NCBI RefSeq assembly: GCF_007994075.1
Contig: NZ_VIWU01000001.1
Location: 2,294,001-2,358,000, forward strand
Length of the DNA stretch: 64,000 nt
Source: Pseudonocardia hierapolitana
Lineage (GTDB): Bacteria > Actinomycetota > Actinomycetes > Mycobacteriales > Pseudonocardiaceae
Direction of reading: 5' to 3'
Shown piece after piece: positions 51,220 through 59,343 of the stretch. Both the position numbers and the translations under genes were made by a program. Position 1 is the first letter of the stretch. Each line of letters opens with the position of its first letter. Under the pieces are notes generated by a model. That model ran no database searches and was not told the DNA's origin. It was given only the letters and a program-made list of their open reading frames with translations.

Positions 51220-51231
51220 ATTGTTGACAAT
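51220..51231. promoter_or_regulatory. GntR-type operator, copy 2
   Basis: ATTGTTGACAAT is nearly identical to the palindrome before the aminotransferase. It lies between the divergent DUF3830 and D-2-hydroxyacid dehydrogenase operons, placing both under one regulator. Confidence 0.7.
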
Positions 51232-51290
51232 AGTACGAGGGGTTCCTAGCGTGTCAATCCTCGCCCCCTGTTCGGGAAGGTCCCGTCGAA

Positions 51291-52241
51291 TTGCCCGTTT
51301 TCGCTGGTCAGCGACCCCTTCCGACGATCACGGTGCTGCACGGTGACGATCGACCACCGGGCCTCGCGCTCGACGGGATGCGCTTCGCGGGCGACGCCTC
51401 CTCCCTCGCCGAGGCACTGCCCGGTGCGGAGGTGCTGCTCGTCTGGGATTTCCTCTCCGACGCCGTGCGCGACGCATGGCCGGCCGCCGACTCGCTGCGG
51501 TGGGTGCACACGGCGAGCGCCGGCGTCGACCGGCTGACGTTCCCCGGGCTGCTCGAGTCGGACGTGACGCTGACGAACTCCCGCGGCGTGTTCGACCGGC
51601 CCATGGCCGAGTACGTGCTAGGACTGGTACTCGCGATGGCCAAGGACTTCCCGGGCACGCTCGCCGCACAGGCGCGCCGCGAGTGGCGCCACCGCGAGAC
51701 CGAGCCGGTCGCCGGGCGCCGCGTCGTGGTCGTCGGGGGCGGCCCGATCGGACGCGCGATCGCCGGGCTGCTCGGCGCCGTCGGGATGGACGTGGAGCTG
51801 GTCGGGCGCCGGGAGTTCGACGGACTGCCCCGCCGTCTGCCCGGAACCGACTGGCTCGTGCTCGCCGCGCCGCTCACGGACGCCACCCGCGGCATGCTCG
51901 ACGCCGCCGCACTCGCCCTGCTCCCCCGGTCCGCCCGCGTGATCAACGTGGGCCGCGGGGCCTTGGTCGTCGAGCCCGACCTCGTCGACGCGCTGCGCGA
52001 ACGCCGGATCGCGGGGGCGGCCCTCGACGTCTTCGCCCGCGAACCGCTTCCGGCCGACTCCCCGCTCTGGGCCCTGCCCGGCGTGATCGTCTCGCCCCAC
52101 ATGTCGGGCGACCTGATCGGCTGGCGGCAGGACCTCGTCGAGGTGTTCCGCGACAACCTCGCCCGCTACCAGGCAGGCGAACCGCTGCGCAACGTCGTGG
52201 ACAAGACGTTGGGCTACGTGACGACCGGAGGTGGGACGTGA
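51291..52241 (+). CDS. D-2-hydroxyacid dehydrogenase (NAD-dependent)
   Basis: The 316-residue enzyme has the NAD motif VVVVGGGPIGRAIAGLLGAVGMDVELVGR (GxGxxG variant), and the conserved Arg (INVGRGALV), Glu (ALDVFAREPLP) and His (VSPHMSGD) of the D-hydroxyacid dehydrogenase family. TTG at 51291 or GTG at 51333 could start it. It overlaps the amidase start (GTGA). It probably oxidises or reduces a 2-hydroxy/2-oxo acid in the cluster. Confidence 0.9.
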   Translation: MPVFAGQRPLPTITVLHGDDRPPGLALDGMRFAGDASSLAEALPGAEVLLVWDFLSDAVRDAWPAADSLRWVHTASAGVDRLTFPGLLESDVTLTNSRGVFDRPMAEYVLGLVLAMAKDFPGTLAAQARREWRHRETEPVAGRRVVVVGGGPIGRAIAGLLGAVGMDVELVGRREFDGLPRRLPGTDWLVLAAPLTDATRGMLDAAALALLPRSARVINVGRGALVVEPDLVDALRERRIAGAALDVFAREPLPADSPLWALPGVIVSPHMSGDLIGWRQDLVEVFRDNLARYQAGEPLRNVVDKTLGYVTTGGGT

Positions 52242-53638
52242 CCGCCGACCTGGCTGTGTCCGAACTGGCGGCGACCGAGCTGCTCGCGGCCTACCGCGCG
52301 GGCGTGCTCTCCCCCATCGAGGCGACCGAGGCAGCGCTGCAGCGGATCCGGCGCCACGACCCGCAGGTCAACGCGTTCTGCCTCGTGGACGCGGACGCCG
52401 CGCTCGGCGCCGCCAAGGAGTCCGAGGAGCGCTGGCGGCGCGGCGAGCCGGCCGGGGCCCTCGACGGCGTGCCGATCTCCATCAAGGACATCCTGCTCAC
52501 CCGCGGCTGGCCGACGCTGCGCGGCTCGCACACCGTCGATCCGACCGGACCGTGGGACGTCGACGGGCCGCACGTCGCGCGCGTCCGCGAGCAGGGCGCC
52601 GTGCCGCTGGGCAAGACGACCACACCGGAGCTGGGTTGGAAGGGCGTGACGGACAACCCGCTCACCGGCGTCACCCGCAACCCGTGGGACCCCACGCGCA
52701 CGGCGGGCGGCTCGTCCGGCGGCAGCGCGGCGGCCGTCCTCTGCGGGATGGGCCCGCTGAGCCTCGGCACCGACGGCGGCGGTTCCGTGCGCATCCCGGC
52801 GGCCTTCACCGGCACCACCGCCCTCAAGCCCACCTACGGGCGCGTGCCGCACTACCCGCCCAGCCCGTTCGGCACCCTCGCCCACGTCGGGCCGATGACC
52901 CGCACGGCGGCCGACGCCGCGCTGCTGCTCGACGTCGTGTCCGGCGCCGACACCCGCGACCCGTGGGCGCTCGCCGCCACCGGCTCCGCTGTGGCCGCCC
53001 TCGACGCGGGGGTGGCGGGCCTGCGGATCGCGGTGAGTCCCACGCTCGGGTACGTCGACGTGCACCCCGAGGTCGCCGCGGCGTTCGCGGCGGCGGCGCG
53101 GGTGTTCGCCGACCTGGGCGCGCACGTCGAGGAGGCCGACCCCGGCTTCGCCGATCCGATCGTGGCGTTCGAGACGCTGTGGTTCTCCGGCGCGGCGAAG
53201 TCGATCGAGCACCTCGGGCCGGAGCAGCGCGCGCTGATGGACCCCGGGCTCGTCGCGATCAGCGAGCAGGGTGCGCGGGCCTCGGCCCTGGACTACCTCA
53301 CCGCGATGGCAGTGCGCAACGATCTCGGCACCCGCATGGGCGAGTTCCACAGCCGCTACGACCTGCTGCTCACACCCACGCTCCCGATCCCGGCCTTCGA
53401 GGCGGGGGTCGAGGTGCCCGCGGGCTGGCCCCACGAGCGGTGGACGACGTGGACGCCGTTCACCTACCCGTTCAACATGACCCAGCAGCCGGCCGCGAGC
53501 GTGCCCTGCGGCTTCGCGGAGGGCCTGCCGGTGGGCCTGCAGATCGTCGGCCCGCGCCACGGGGACAACGCGGTACTGGCGGCGGCACACGCGTTCCAAC
53601 AGGCGACGGACTGGCACACCCACCGCCCCTCCGGCTGA
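52238..53638 (+). CDS. amidase-signature family hydrolase
   Basis: The 466-residue protein has the Ser-cisSer-Lys triad motifs: Lys in GVPISIKD, the Ser-Ser-Gly-Gly-Ser region (TAGGSSGGSAAA) and DGGGSVRIPAAF. It hydrolyses amides, releasing ammonia or amine. GTG at 52238 overlaps the dehydrogenase stop. With the isomerase-like enzymes and aminotransferase it suggests breakdown of an amide or imide to a dicarboxylic acid. Confidence 0.93.
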   Translation: MTADLAVSELAATELLAAYRAGVLSPIEATEAALQRIRRHDPQVNAFCLVDADAALGAAKESEERWRRGEPAGALDGVPISIKDILLTRGWPTLRGSHTVDPTGPWDVDGPHVARVREQGAVPLGKTTTPELGWKGVTDNPLTGVTRNPWDPTRTAGGSSGGSAAAVLCGMGPLSLGTDGGGSVRIPAAFTGTTALKPTYGRVPHYPPSPFGTLAHVGPMTRTAADAALLLDVVSGADTRDPWALAATGSAVAALDAGVAGLRIAVSPTLGYVDVHPEVAAAFAAAARVFADLGAHVEEADPGFADPIVAFETLWFSGAAKSIEHLGPEQRALMDPGLVAISEQGARASALDYLTAMAVRNDLGTRMGEFHSRYDLLLTPTLPIPAFEAGVEVPAGWPHERWTTWTPFTYPFNMTQQPAASVPCGFAEGLPVGLQIVGPRHGDNAVLAAAHAFQQATDWHTHRPSG

Positions 53639-53778
53639 CGAGCCGGCCGCCCACGCACCTCGTGTCGGGCCGCACACATGGTCTCGGCCCGCGCTACCGG
53701 TCGACAGGGCGCGGCGGCCGCGTTGGGGTGCGTCGGCTGGAACCGGGTGCGTGAGCAGGAGTGGGGCGGGGCCGCCCG

Positions 53779-54159
53779 TCAGGTGGCGTCCGGGTCGACC
53801 GGGGGGACCTCGTTCTTCTCCAGCCGCTCCGGCGGGGGCGTGGCCTTCGTCAGGTTCGGCTTCGGCGGGGTGTAGCCGTTCGGCTTGGGCTGTTCGTCGT
53901 CGAAGAGCGTGCGGGTCACCGCCGTGCGCGGGTTGAAGTTCCGCAGGCCACGCAGTTCCTCGAGCGGCTTGCGCAGCTCGTCGAACTCCGGGCCGAGCTC
54001 GCCGCGCAGCTGCTCACGCGCACCGGTGGCGTACTCGCGGAGCTGGCGGATCGCCTTGCCCGTCCACGCCGCCGCCGACGGCAACCGCTCCGGGCCGAGG
54101 ATGAACAGGCCGGCCACGATCAACACGAGGATCTCGCCCCAGCCGACGCTGTCGAACAC
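53779..54159 (-). CDS. tatB: Sec-independent translocase component TatB
   Basis: The 126-residue protein has a short N-terminal transmembrane helix ([22 protein letters not shown]), an amphipathic helix ([20 protein letters not shown]) and an acidic/basic tail. TatB with TatC forms the twin-arginine receptor. It lies 26 bp after htrA on the same strand, as in the conserved sigE-rseA-htrA-tatB cluster (Rv1221-Rv1224). Confidence 0.93.
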   Translation of the reverse strand: MFDSVGWGEILVLIVAGLFILGPERLPSAAAWTGKAIRQLREYATGAREQLRGELGPEFDELRKPLEELRGLRNFNPRTAVTRTLFDDEQPKPNGYTPPKPNLTKATPPPERLEKNEVPPVDPDAT

Positions 54160-54185
54160 GCTGCCACCCTACGTCTAACCGGCGC

Positions 54186-55823
54186 CTAATCGGAGGCCAG
54201 GACTACCGACACCGTGAGCGGGCGGCCCTCGCGGATCAGCTCGACCTCCACCGCATCGCCGGGATTGCGCTCCCGCACGGCGACGACGAGCTCGTCGGCC
54301 CCGGCGATCGTGCGTTCCCCCACGCGGACGATCACGTCGCCCTCGATGATGCCCGCCGCCTCCGCGGCCCCGCCCTGCTGCACGTTCTGCACCTGGGCGC
54401 CGTCGGTGGTGCCGTCGCTGACGGAGCGGGCGTTGATGCCGATCTCGGCGTGGGTGACCTTGCCGGTGCGGATCAGCTCCTCCGCGATGCCGCGGGCGTC
54501 GTCGATCGGGATGGCGAAGCCCAGGCCGATCGAGCCGCCCTCGCCCATCCCGATGCTGCGGATGGCCGTGTTGATCCCGACGACGGCGCCGGTCGAGTCG
54601 ACGAGCGGGCCGCCGGAGTTGCCCGGGTTGATCGCGGCGTCGGTCTGGATCGCGTCGATCACGGCGTTGGTGTCGGTGCCGGCCCCGTCGAGGCGGACCG
54701 GGCGGTTGATCGCGCTGACGATGCCCTCGGTGACGGTGCCGACCAGGCCGAGCGGGGAGCCGATCGCGATCACCCCGTCGCCGACGACGAGCCCGGCCGA
54801 CGAGCCGAACGTGGCGACCACCGGGTTGGCGACCTCCACCTTCACGACCGCGAGGTCGGTCTTCGGGTCGCGCCCCACGATCTGGGCCGCGGCGCGGGTG
54901 CCGTCGTGGAAGATCGCCTCGATCTGGGCGCCGGTGACCTCCGCGGCCGGTGCCACCACGTGGTTGTTCGTGAGGACGTAGCCGGACGGGTCGATGACCA
55001 CGCCGGACCCGGTGCCGCCCTCGTCGCCCACCCGGATCTCGAACGAGACCACGGCGGGCACCGTGCGGGCCGCGATGTCGGCCACGGAACCGGGCGGGCG
55101 CTCCCGGCCCGGGACGGTCTGGGTGATCGTCGGGTCCGGATCGGTGAGACCGGCAGCCCCCTCGGCCGTGAACCGCCCCACCATCCCTCCCGCGGCACCG
55201 ATGAGCAGCGCGACCACCGCGAGCACCGCGAGCGCCCGCGGCTCGACCCGGCGACCGAAGAACACCTCGCGCAGGCTGAGCCGGGCCCCTTCACCGCGCA
55301 CGGTCTCGACCTCGGTCCCACCAGCGCCCGGGGGCGGGCCGAGCGCGGCGGCGCTCTCCGGGTCGCGCCACGGGTCGCGCTCCGCACCGTCGGTCCAGAA
55401 GGTGTCCTCGTGCGCGGCGCCCTTGCCGGTGCCGTTCTCGGAGGGGCGCTGCAGGGGCGGGGCGGACGGGTCGGGACGCCCGAAGGCGCTGGCCAGCGCG
55501 GCGGGCGGCGGGGCGACGAGCGTGGTGTGCTGCCCGTTGCCGTTGCGCCGCGCGGCGAAGCCACCGTCGACCCCGCCCGGGCGGCCGAACGCCGCCGCGG
55601 CGTCGGGATCGACCTCCGGCCGCTCGAGCGGGCGCGGACCGAGGCGCGGGGGCCCGGCGGCCGACGGCTCCGCGCCGGACGGTGCTGCTTCGAACGGAGA
55701 TGCGTCGAACGGCTCCGCGTCGGACTGTCGCGGGAGCTCGACCGTGCGGTCCTCACCGGGGCCCTCGGTGCCGTCTCCTCGCTCTGCCGAGCTCGGCTCG
55801 GCAGGGGTGTTGGGATCGCTCAT
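54186..55823 (-). CDS. htrA: HtrA-type membrane serine protease with PDZ domain
   Basis: The 545-residue protein has a ~195-residue disordered cytoplasmic N-terminus and one transmembrane helix (~196-216). A trypsin-like domain (H288 in NNHVV, D323 in KTDLAVVKV, S403 in NPGNSGGPL) and a C-terminal PDZ domain follow. It degrades or senses misfolded envelope proteins. It is encoded after the anti-sigma factor gene of SigE and is probably part of the envelope-stress response. Confidence 0.93.
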   Translation of the reverse strand: MSDPNTPAEPSSAERGDGTEGPGEDRTVELPRQSDAEPFDASPFEAAPSGAEPSAAGPPRLGPRPLERPEVDPDAAAAFGRPGGVDGGFAARRNGNGQHTTLVAPPPAALASAFGRPDPSAPPLQRPSENGTGKGAAHEDTFWTDGAERDPWRDPESAAALGPPPGAGGTEVETVRGEGARLSLREVFFGRRVEPRALAVLAVVALLIGAAGGMVGRFTAEGAAGLTDPDPTITQTVPGRERPPGSVADIAARTVPAVVSFEIRVGDEGGTGSGVVIDPSGYVLTNNHVVAPAAEVTGAQIEAIFHDGTRAAAQIVGRDPKTDLAVVKVEVANPVVATFGSSAGLVVGDGVIAIGSPLGLVGTVTEGIVSAINRPVRLDGAGTDTNAVIDAIQTDAAINPGNSGGPLVDSTGAVVGINTAIRSIGMGEGGSIGLGFAIPIDDARGIAEELIRTGKVTHAEIGINARSVSDGTTDGAQVQNVQQGGAAEAAGIIEGDVIVRVGERTIAGADELVVAVRERNPGDAVEVELIREGRPLTVSVVLASD

Positions 55824-55900
55824 CCCTCGGCGGACTCCTGGGCTGATGGTGCGGACCGGACCCCGTCAGCGTGCCTCAGCGGCGGTGAAGTCCGCGTAGC

Positions 55901-56560
55901 TCAGCGGGGCTCGTCACCGGCGGCGGGCGGGGCCGAGGTGGGCGCCACGGACGGCGGCGCGCTGGTGGCCGCCGCGGGCTGCGGGGTGAGCTGCAGGCGG
56001 ACGTCGACCGGGGTGGCGGTGCCGCCGAGGACCGGACGACGGGCGGTGTCGGCGTCGCCGGGGTCCGGTGCCGCCGATCCGGTAACGGCCGCGGGCACGG
56101 CGAACGCGATGGCGCCCGCGGCGAGACCCGTCACGGCGACGCCGGTGCCGAGCCACATCCTGCGGTGCGTGCGGTCACCGTGGGGCGCCGCGGAGTCGGT
56201 GCGCGCGGCTCCACGAGCGGCGCGCTCGGGCCGCAGCACCGAGACGAACTGGCCCTCGGGGGTGACCGCGAGCCCCGCGGGCGGAGCCGGGAGGTCGGTG
56301 TCCTGCGGGATGGAGCGCAGGCTCGACAGCAGGGAGGACGGGAGGCTCGGACAGCCCGCGGTGCGCAGTGCGGCGCGGGCCTGTCCCTGCGCGACGACCT
56401 GGGCCGCGCACTCGGGGCACTGGGAGAGGTGCTGGTTGGCGCGCAGGTGCGGACCCGGGGCGAGCTCGTCGTCGACGTACGCGACGATGGCGTCGGACGA
56501 CAGGTGATCGTGACCCCAGTCCGGGGTCGTCACCGAAATGCGCCAACGCCCTGAACTCAC
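55901..56560 (-). CDS. rseA: SigE anti-sigma factor (zinc-associated ZAS domain)
   Basis: The 219-residue protein carries the H-x3-C-x2-C motif (His44, Cys48, Cys51: HLSQCPEC) of zinc-associated anti-sigma factors. It has a later transmembrane helix (about residues 136-160) and a Pro/Ala-rich exterior tail. Mycobacterial RseA lacks such a helix, so this one is likely membrane-anchored. GTG at 56560 overlaps the sigE stop (GTGA); V10 (GTG, 56533) is an alternative. It should bind SigE and release it upon stress. Confidence 0.88.
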   Translation of the reverse strand: MSSGRWRISVTTPDWGHDHLSSDAIVAYVDDELAPGPHLRANQHLSQCPECAAQVVAQGQARAALRTAGCPSLPSSLLSSLRSIPQDTDLPAPPAGLAVTPEGQFVSVLRPERAARGAARTDSAAPHGDRTHRRMWLGTGVAVTGLAAGAIAFAVPAAVTGSAAPDPGDADTARRPVLGGTATPVDVRLQLTPQPAAATSAPPSVAPTSAPPAAGDEPR

Positions 56561-57159
56561 CCGTGTACCTCCTCCAGCTCCGCCCCGCGGACGTCGGCTG
56601 CCCGGCGGCGCTCGAGCGCGCTGCGCAGGGCGGCACGGCCGCGGTGGATCCTGCTCCTCACCGTACCCAGCTTCACGCCGAGCGTGGCGCCGATCTCCTC
56701 GTAGGACAGCCCCTCTACATCACACAGCACGACCGCGGCGCGGAACTCCGGCTGCAGCTCGTCGAGCGCGGCCTGCAGCTGCGGGTCGAGGTGGGTGTCG
56801 GAGAACACCTGCTCGGGCTGCGGGCCGGTACCCGGGAGCCGGTCGGTGTCCTCGGGGAGCGCCTCCATGCGGATGCGGGAGCGGCGACGCACCATGTCCA
56901 GGAACAGGTTCGTGGTGATGCGGTGCAGCCATCCCTCGAACGTGCCCGGCTTGTACGACGCGAGGGACCGGAACACCCGGACGAACGTCTCCTGGGTGAG
57001 GTCCTCGGCGTCGTGCGGGTTGCCGGTGAGCCGGTAGGCGAGGCGGTAGACCCGGTCCGCATGCTCGCGCACCACGTCGTCCCAGCTCGGCGGAGTCCAG
57101 CCGGCCTCCTCACCGGGCAGCAGCGTGCTGCTCGGCAGCGTGGCTGAGCCTTCGCTCAT
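56557..57159 (-). CDS. sigE: ECF sigma factor SigE
   Basis: The 200-residue protein has region 2 ([27 protein letters not shown]) and region 4 ([41 protein letters not shown]) of ECF sigma factors. ATG at 57159 has AGGAGG ~11 nt upstream. It directs RNA polymerase to envelope-stress genes, is opposed by the adjacent anti-sigma factor, and appears autoregulated from a GGAAC/GTT promoter. Confidence 0.93.
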   Translation of the reverse strand: MSEGSATLPSSTLLPGEEAGWTPPSWDDVVREHADRVYRLAYRLTGNPHDAEDLTQETFVRVFRSLASYKPGTFEGWLHRITTNLFLDMVRRRSRIRMEALPEDTDRLPGTGPQPEQVFSDTHLDPQLQAALDELQPEFRAAVVLCDVEGLSYEEIGATLGVKLGTVRSRIHRGRAALRSALERRRAADVRGAELEEVHG

Positions 57160-57197
57160 CGTCGGGTCGCACCTCCTGCGGCGGGTCGTGCCTCTGG

Positions 57198-57226
57198 CCA
57201 ACGGAGCACCGGACCTCTGAGTTCCC
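57198..57226 (-). promoter_or_regulatory. SigE-type promoter of sigE
   Basis: On the minus strand GGGAAC (57221-57226) and CGTTGG (57198-57203) are spaced as in the mycobacterial SigE consensus (GGAAC, 16-17 bp, GTT). It lies about 40 bp before the ATG, implying autoregulation. Confidence 0.65.
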
Positions 57227-57345
57227 GGCCCTCCCACGGCCGACGACCCCGACCGTTGGGAACCACCGTGCCCGACGCCCGTGAAACAGGGGTGAGAACC
57301 GGCTGAGAGGAGCCTGATAGAACGGGCCAAGTAGCCTTCCGCCTC

Positions 57346-57996
57346 ATGTGGGTGCCGGACGCCGCCACCGATCTGTGGGCGCTGCGCGACCACGTCGAAT
57401 CCTATCTCGCCGAGGACGACGTGCTTGTTTCCGCGCGGGCCGACGCCGCACGGTCCGGCTGCGTACCCATCGGGCCCGATGCGGGCGCCGGCCTGCGGTT
57501 CCTCGCCGCCTCGATCGGCGCGCGCGCCGTGGTCGAGATCGGCACCGGCACGGGCGTGAGCGGGCTGTGGCTGCTGCGCGGCATGGTGCCCGGCGGCACG
57601 CTCACCTCGATCGACATCGACCCCGAGCACCAACGCGCCGCCCGCGGTGTGTTCCTCGCCGCAGGTTACGGGCCTGCGAGCCTGAGGCTGATCAACGGGA
57701 TGGCGCTCGAGGTGCTGCCCCGGCTCACCGACGCCGGGTACGACCTGGTGTTCGTCGACGCCGGGCCTGCCGACTACCCGCGCTACCTCGACGAGGCGGT
57801 GCGACTGCTGCGCGACGGCGGGATCGTGGTGTTCGCGGGAGCCCTCGGCGCCGGGGTGGTGGACCCGGACGCGTCCGACGCGAGCACGGCGGGCCTGCGC
57901 GAGGTGGGCCGCATGGTCCGCGACGACGACCGCCTAGTGCCGGTGCTCCTCCCGCTGGGGGACGGCCTCCTGGCGGCCCTGAAGCCGGCTCTCTGA
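57346..57996 (+). CDS. O-methyltransferase (Rv1220c-like)
   Basis: The 216-residue protein has the class I SAM motif [31 protein letters not shown] and [18 protein letters not shown], as in the catechol/caffeoyl-CoA-type O-methyltransferase family. It is divergent from sigE, as in mycobacteria (Rv1220c/Rv1221). The substrate is unknown. Its 3' end faces the large intergenic repeat region. Confidence 0.88.
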   Translation: MWVPDAATDLWALRDHVESYLAEDDVLVSARADAARSGCVPIGPDAGAGLRFLAASIGARAVVEIGTGTGVSGLWLLRGMVPGGTLTSIDIDPEHQRAARGVFLAAGYGPASLRLINGMALEVLPRLTDAGYDLVFVDAGPADYPRYLDEAVRLLRDGGIVVFAGALGAGVVDPDASDASTAGLREVGRMVRDDDRLVPVLLPLGDGLLAALKPAL

Positions 57997-58134
57997 CGGA
58001 CCTCCGGTCCGCAGCACCGTGGAGCGGCGCTGTCAGCGGCCCGTTGGGCACGGCGGTTCCGGATGGTGCCGAATCCGTCAGGGCGACTTTGGCGAGGTGG
58101 GTCTGGGCGGCTGGAACGGCTGGCGCCCTCGACC

Positions 58135-58550
58135 AGGGCCTTCGGAGGCGCCTTCCGGCAAGGCCTTCGGAGGCGCCTTCCGGCAAGGCCTTCGGTGGCA
58201 CCTTCCGGCAAGGCCTTCGGTGGCACCTTCCGGCAAGGCCTTCGGTGGCACCTTCCGGCAAGGCCTTCGGTGGCACCTTCCGGCAAGGCCTTCGGTGGCA
58301 CCTTCCGGCAAGGCCTTCGGTGGCACCTTCCGGCAAGGCCTTCGGTGGCACCTTCCGGCAAGGCCTTCGGTGGCACCTTCCGGCAAGGCCTTCGGTGGCA
58401 CCTTCCGGCAAGGCCTTCGGTGGCACCTTCCGGCAAGGCCTTCGGTGGCACCTTCCGGCAAGGCCTTCGGTGGCACCTTCCGGCAAGGCCTTCGGTGGCA
58501 CCTTCCGGCAAGGCCTTCGGTGGCACCTTCCGGCAAGGCCTTCGGTGGCC
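58135..58550 (+). repeat. 25-bp tandem repeat, long array (16 full units plus part of a 17th)
   Basis: Units begin at 58135 and every 25 bp to 58535, the last truncated at 58550. Each contains AAGGCCTTCGG, a central GGTGGCACC (GGAGGCGCC in the first two) and CCTTCCGGC. The first two units match the short array at 10412-10479; the rest are identical to each other, implying recent expansion. Since 25 is not divisible by three, all three frames give the same 25-residue repeat; there is no credible start. The 140 bp between the methyltransferase stop and the array show nothing. Confidence 0.95.
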
Positions 58551-58712
58551 CCGCGCATTCTGCGGGGCCGCCCCTCAGAGCTCAAGGGCGCCTACGGCGT
58601 CGCTGCGCGATCGCTTCGCGGCCCCTTGACCTCCGAGCCTCTGCGACCCCTCCGGGCAGCACTACGCGGGCAGGCCGGGGGCCTGCCCGGAGGGCGCGCG
58701 GCGCCACCGAAG
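58540..58712. mobile_element. MITE-like module B (173 bp)
   Basis: The left end CTTCGGTGGCCCCGCGC (58540-58556) pairs with 58696-58712 with one mismatch. The interior matches module A (10467-10638) at nearly 90%, and module C in inverted orientation. The left terminus is shared with the last tandem unit, so the array grew from the module end. No protein is encoded. Confidence 0.65.
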
Positions 58713-59100
58713 GCGGTCCCACGGCAAGATCAAGGCTTCGGCGCGGAAACGATCGAAAACGACACGGCAACGCGCCGAACAGCCGATCACGCCGCCCGTG
58801 GCGCCGCCAACAGCCGACTTCACACACCCAGTACGCACTTCACACAAGGCCGGCCTTGTGTGAAGTGGCCACTGGGTGTGTGAAGTCGCTATCCGCGGAG
58901 GGAGAGGGCTCTCGGGATCGGCCCGAGGTGTACATCAGCGTCCCCGCCGAGCCCGCGATGTGCTGATCGGAGCGATCTCCGCCGCTCACGCACCCGTTCA
59001 CCGCCCACGCGCCCCGTCGGCCGGGTGCGTGGGCCGACACGGGGCGCGCGAGCGCACGCCGGGTGCGTGACGGGCGGGAGATGCCCATGACGTGTCCGTG
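58713..59100. repeat. conserved non-coding segment following module B (copy 2)
   Basis: This matches 10639-11060, including the nested palindrome and the CCGCTCACGCACCCGTTCACC segment. As in copy 1, short frames exist on both strands (one ending PVATSHKAGLV on the minus strand) but no start site supports them. Confidence 0.7.
58817..58886. repeat. nested 70-bp palindrome (copy 2)
   Basis: Outer 15-bp arms (58817-58831 and 58872-58886) surround a perfect 30-bp palindrome (58837-58866) centred on AAGGCC/GGCCTT. The arms are identical to copy 1 although the surrounding sequence has diverged. Confidence 0.9.
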
Positions 59101-59105
59101 GGACC

Positions 59106-59284
59106 GGCCTGCTGGCGGCGCCGCGCACCCATCGGGCAGGCCCCCGGCCTGCCCGCACCGCATGCCCGAGGGGCCGCAGAGGCTCAGAGGTCAAGGGGCC
59201 GCGAAGCGATCGCGCAGCGACGCCGCAGGCGCCCTTGAGCTGGGAGGGGCGGCCCCGCACACTGCGCGGCGCCGCCAGCAGGCC
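59106..59284. mobile_element. MITE-like module C (179 bp) with 21-bp perfect terminal inverted repeats
   Basis: The first 21 bp (59106-59126, beginning GGCCTGCTGGCGGCGCC) are the exact reverse complement of the last 21 bp (59264-59284). The interior is an inverted copy of module B, so B and C together form a ~165-bp inverted repeat around the central segment. The stretch up to the glgC stop at 59344 shows nothing further. Confidence 0.75.
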
Positions 59285-59343
59285 CCGCCGACAACCGCGG
59301 AGCGCGGCGTCGGCCCTTGATCGTCGCTGCAGATCATCAGGTG

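Noticed and set aside
58135..58550. CRISPR array
   Set aside because: The units are contiguous 25-bp tandem repeats without unique spacers, and no cas genes are present.
57348..58966. Long open frames across the tandem array giving 25-residue protein repeats (GKAFGGTFRQ...)
   Set aside because: The 25-bp period makes all three frames open with the same repeat; there is no ribosome-binding site or independent start, and the reverse frames are equally open.
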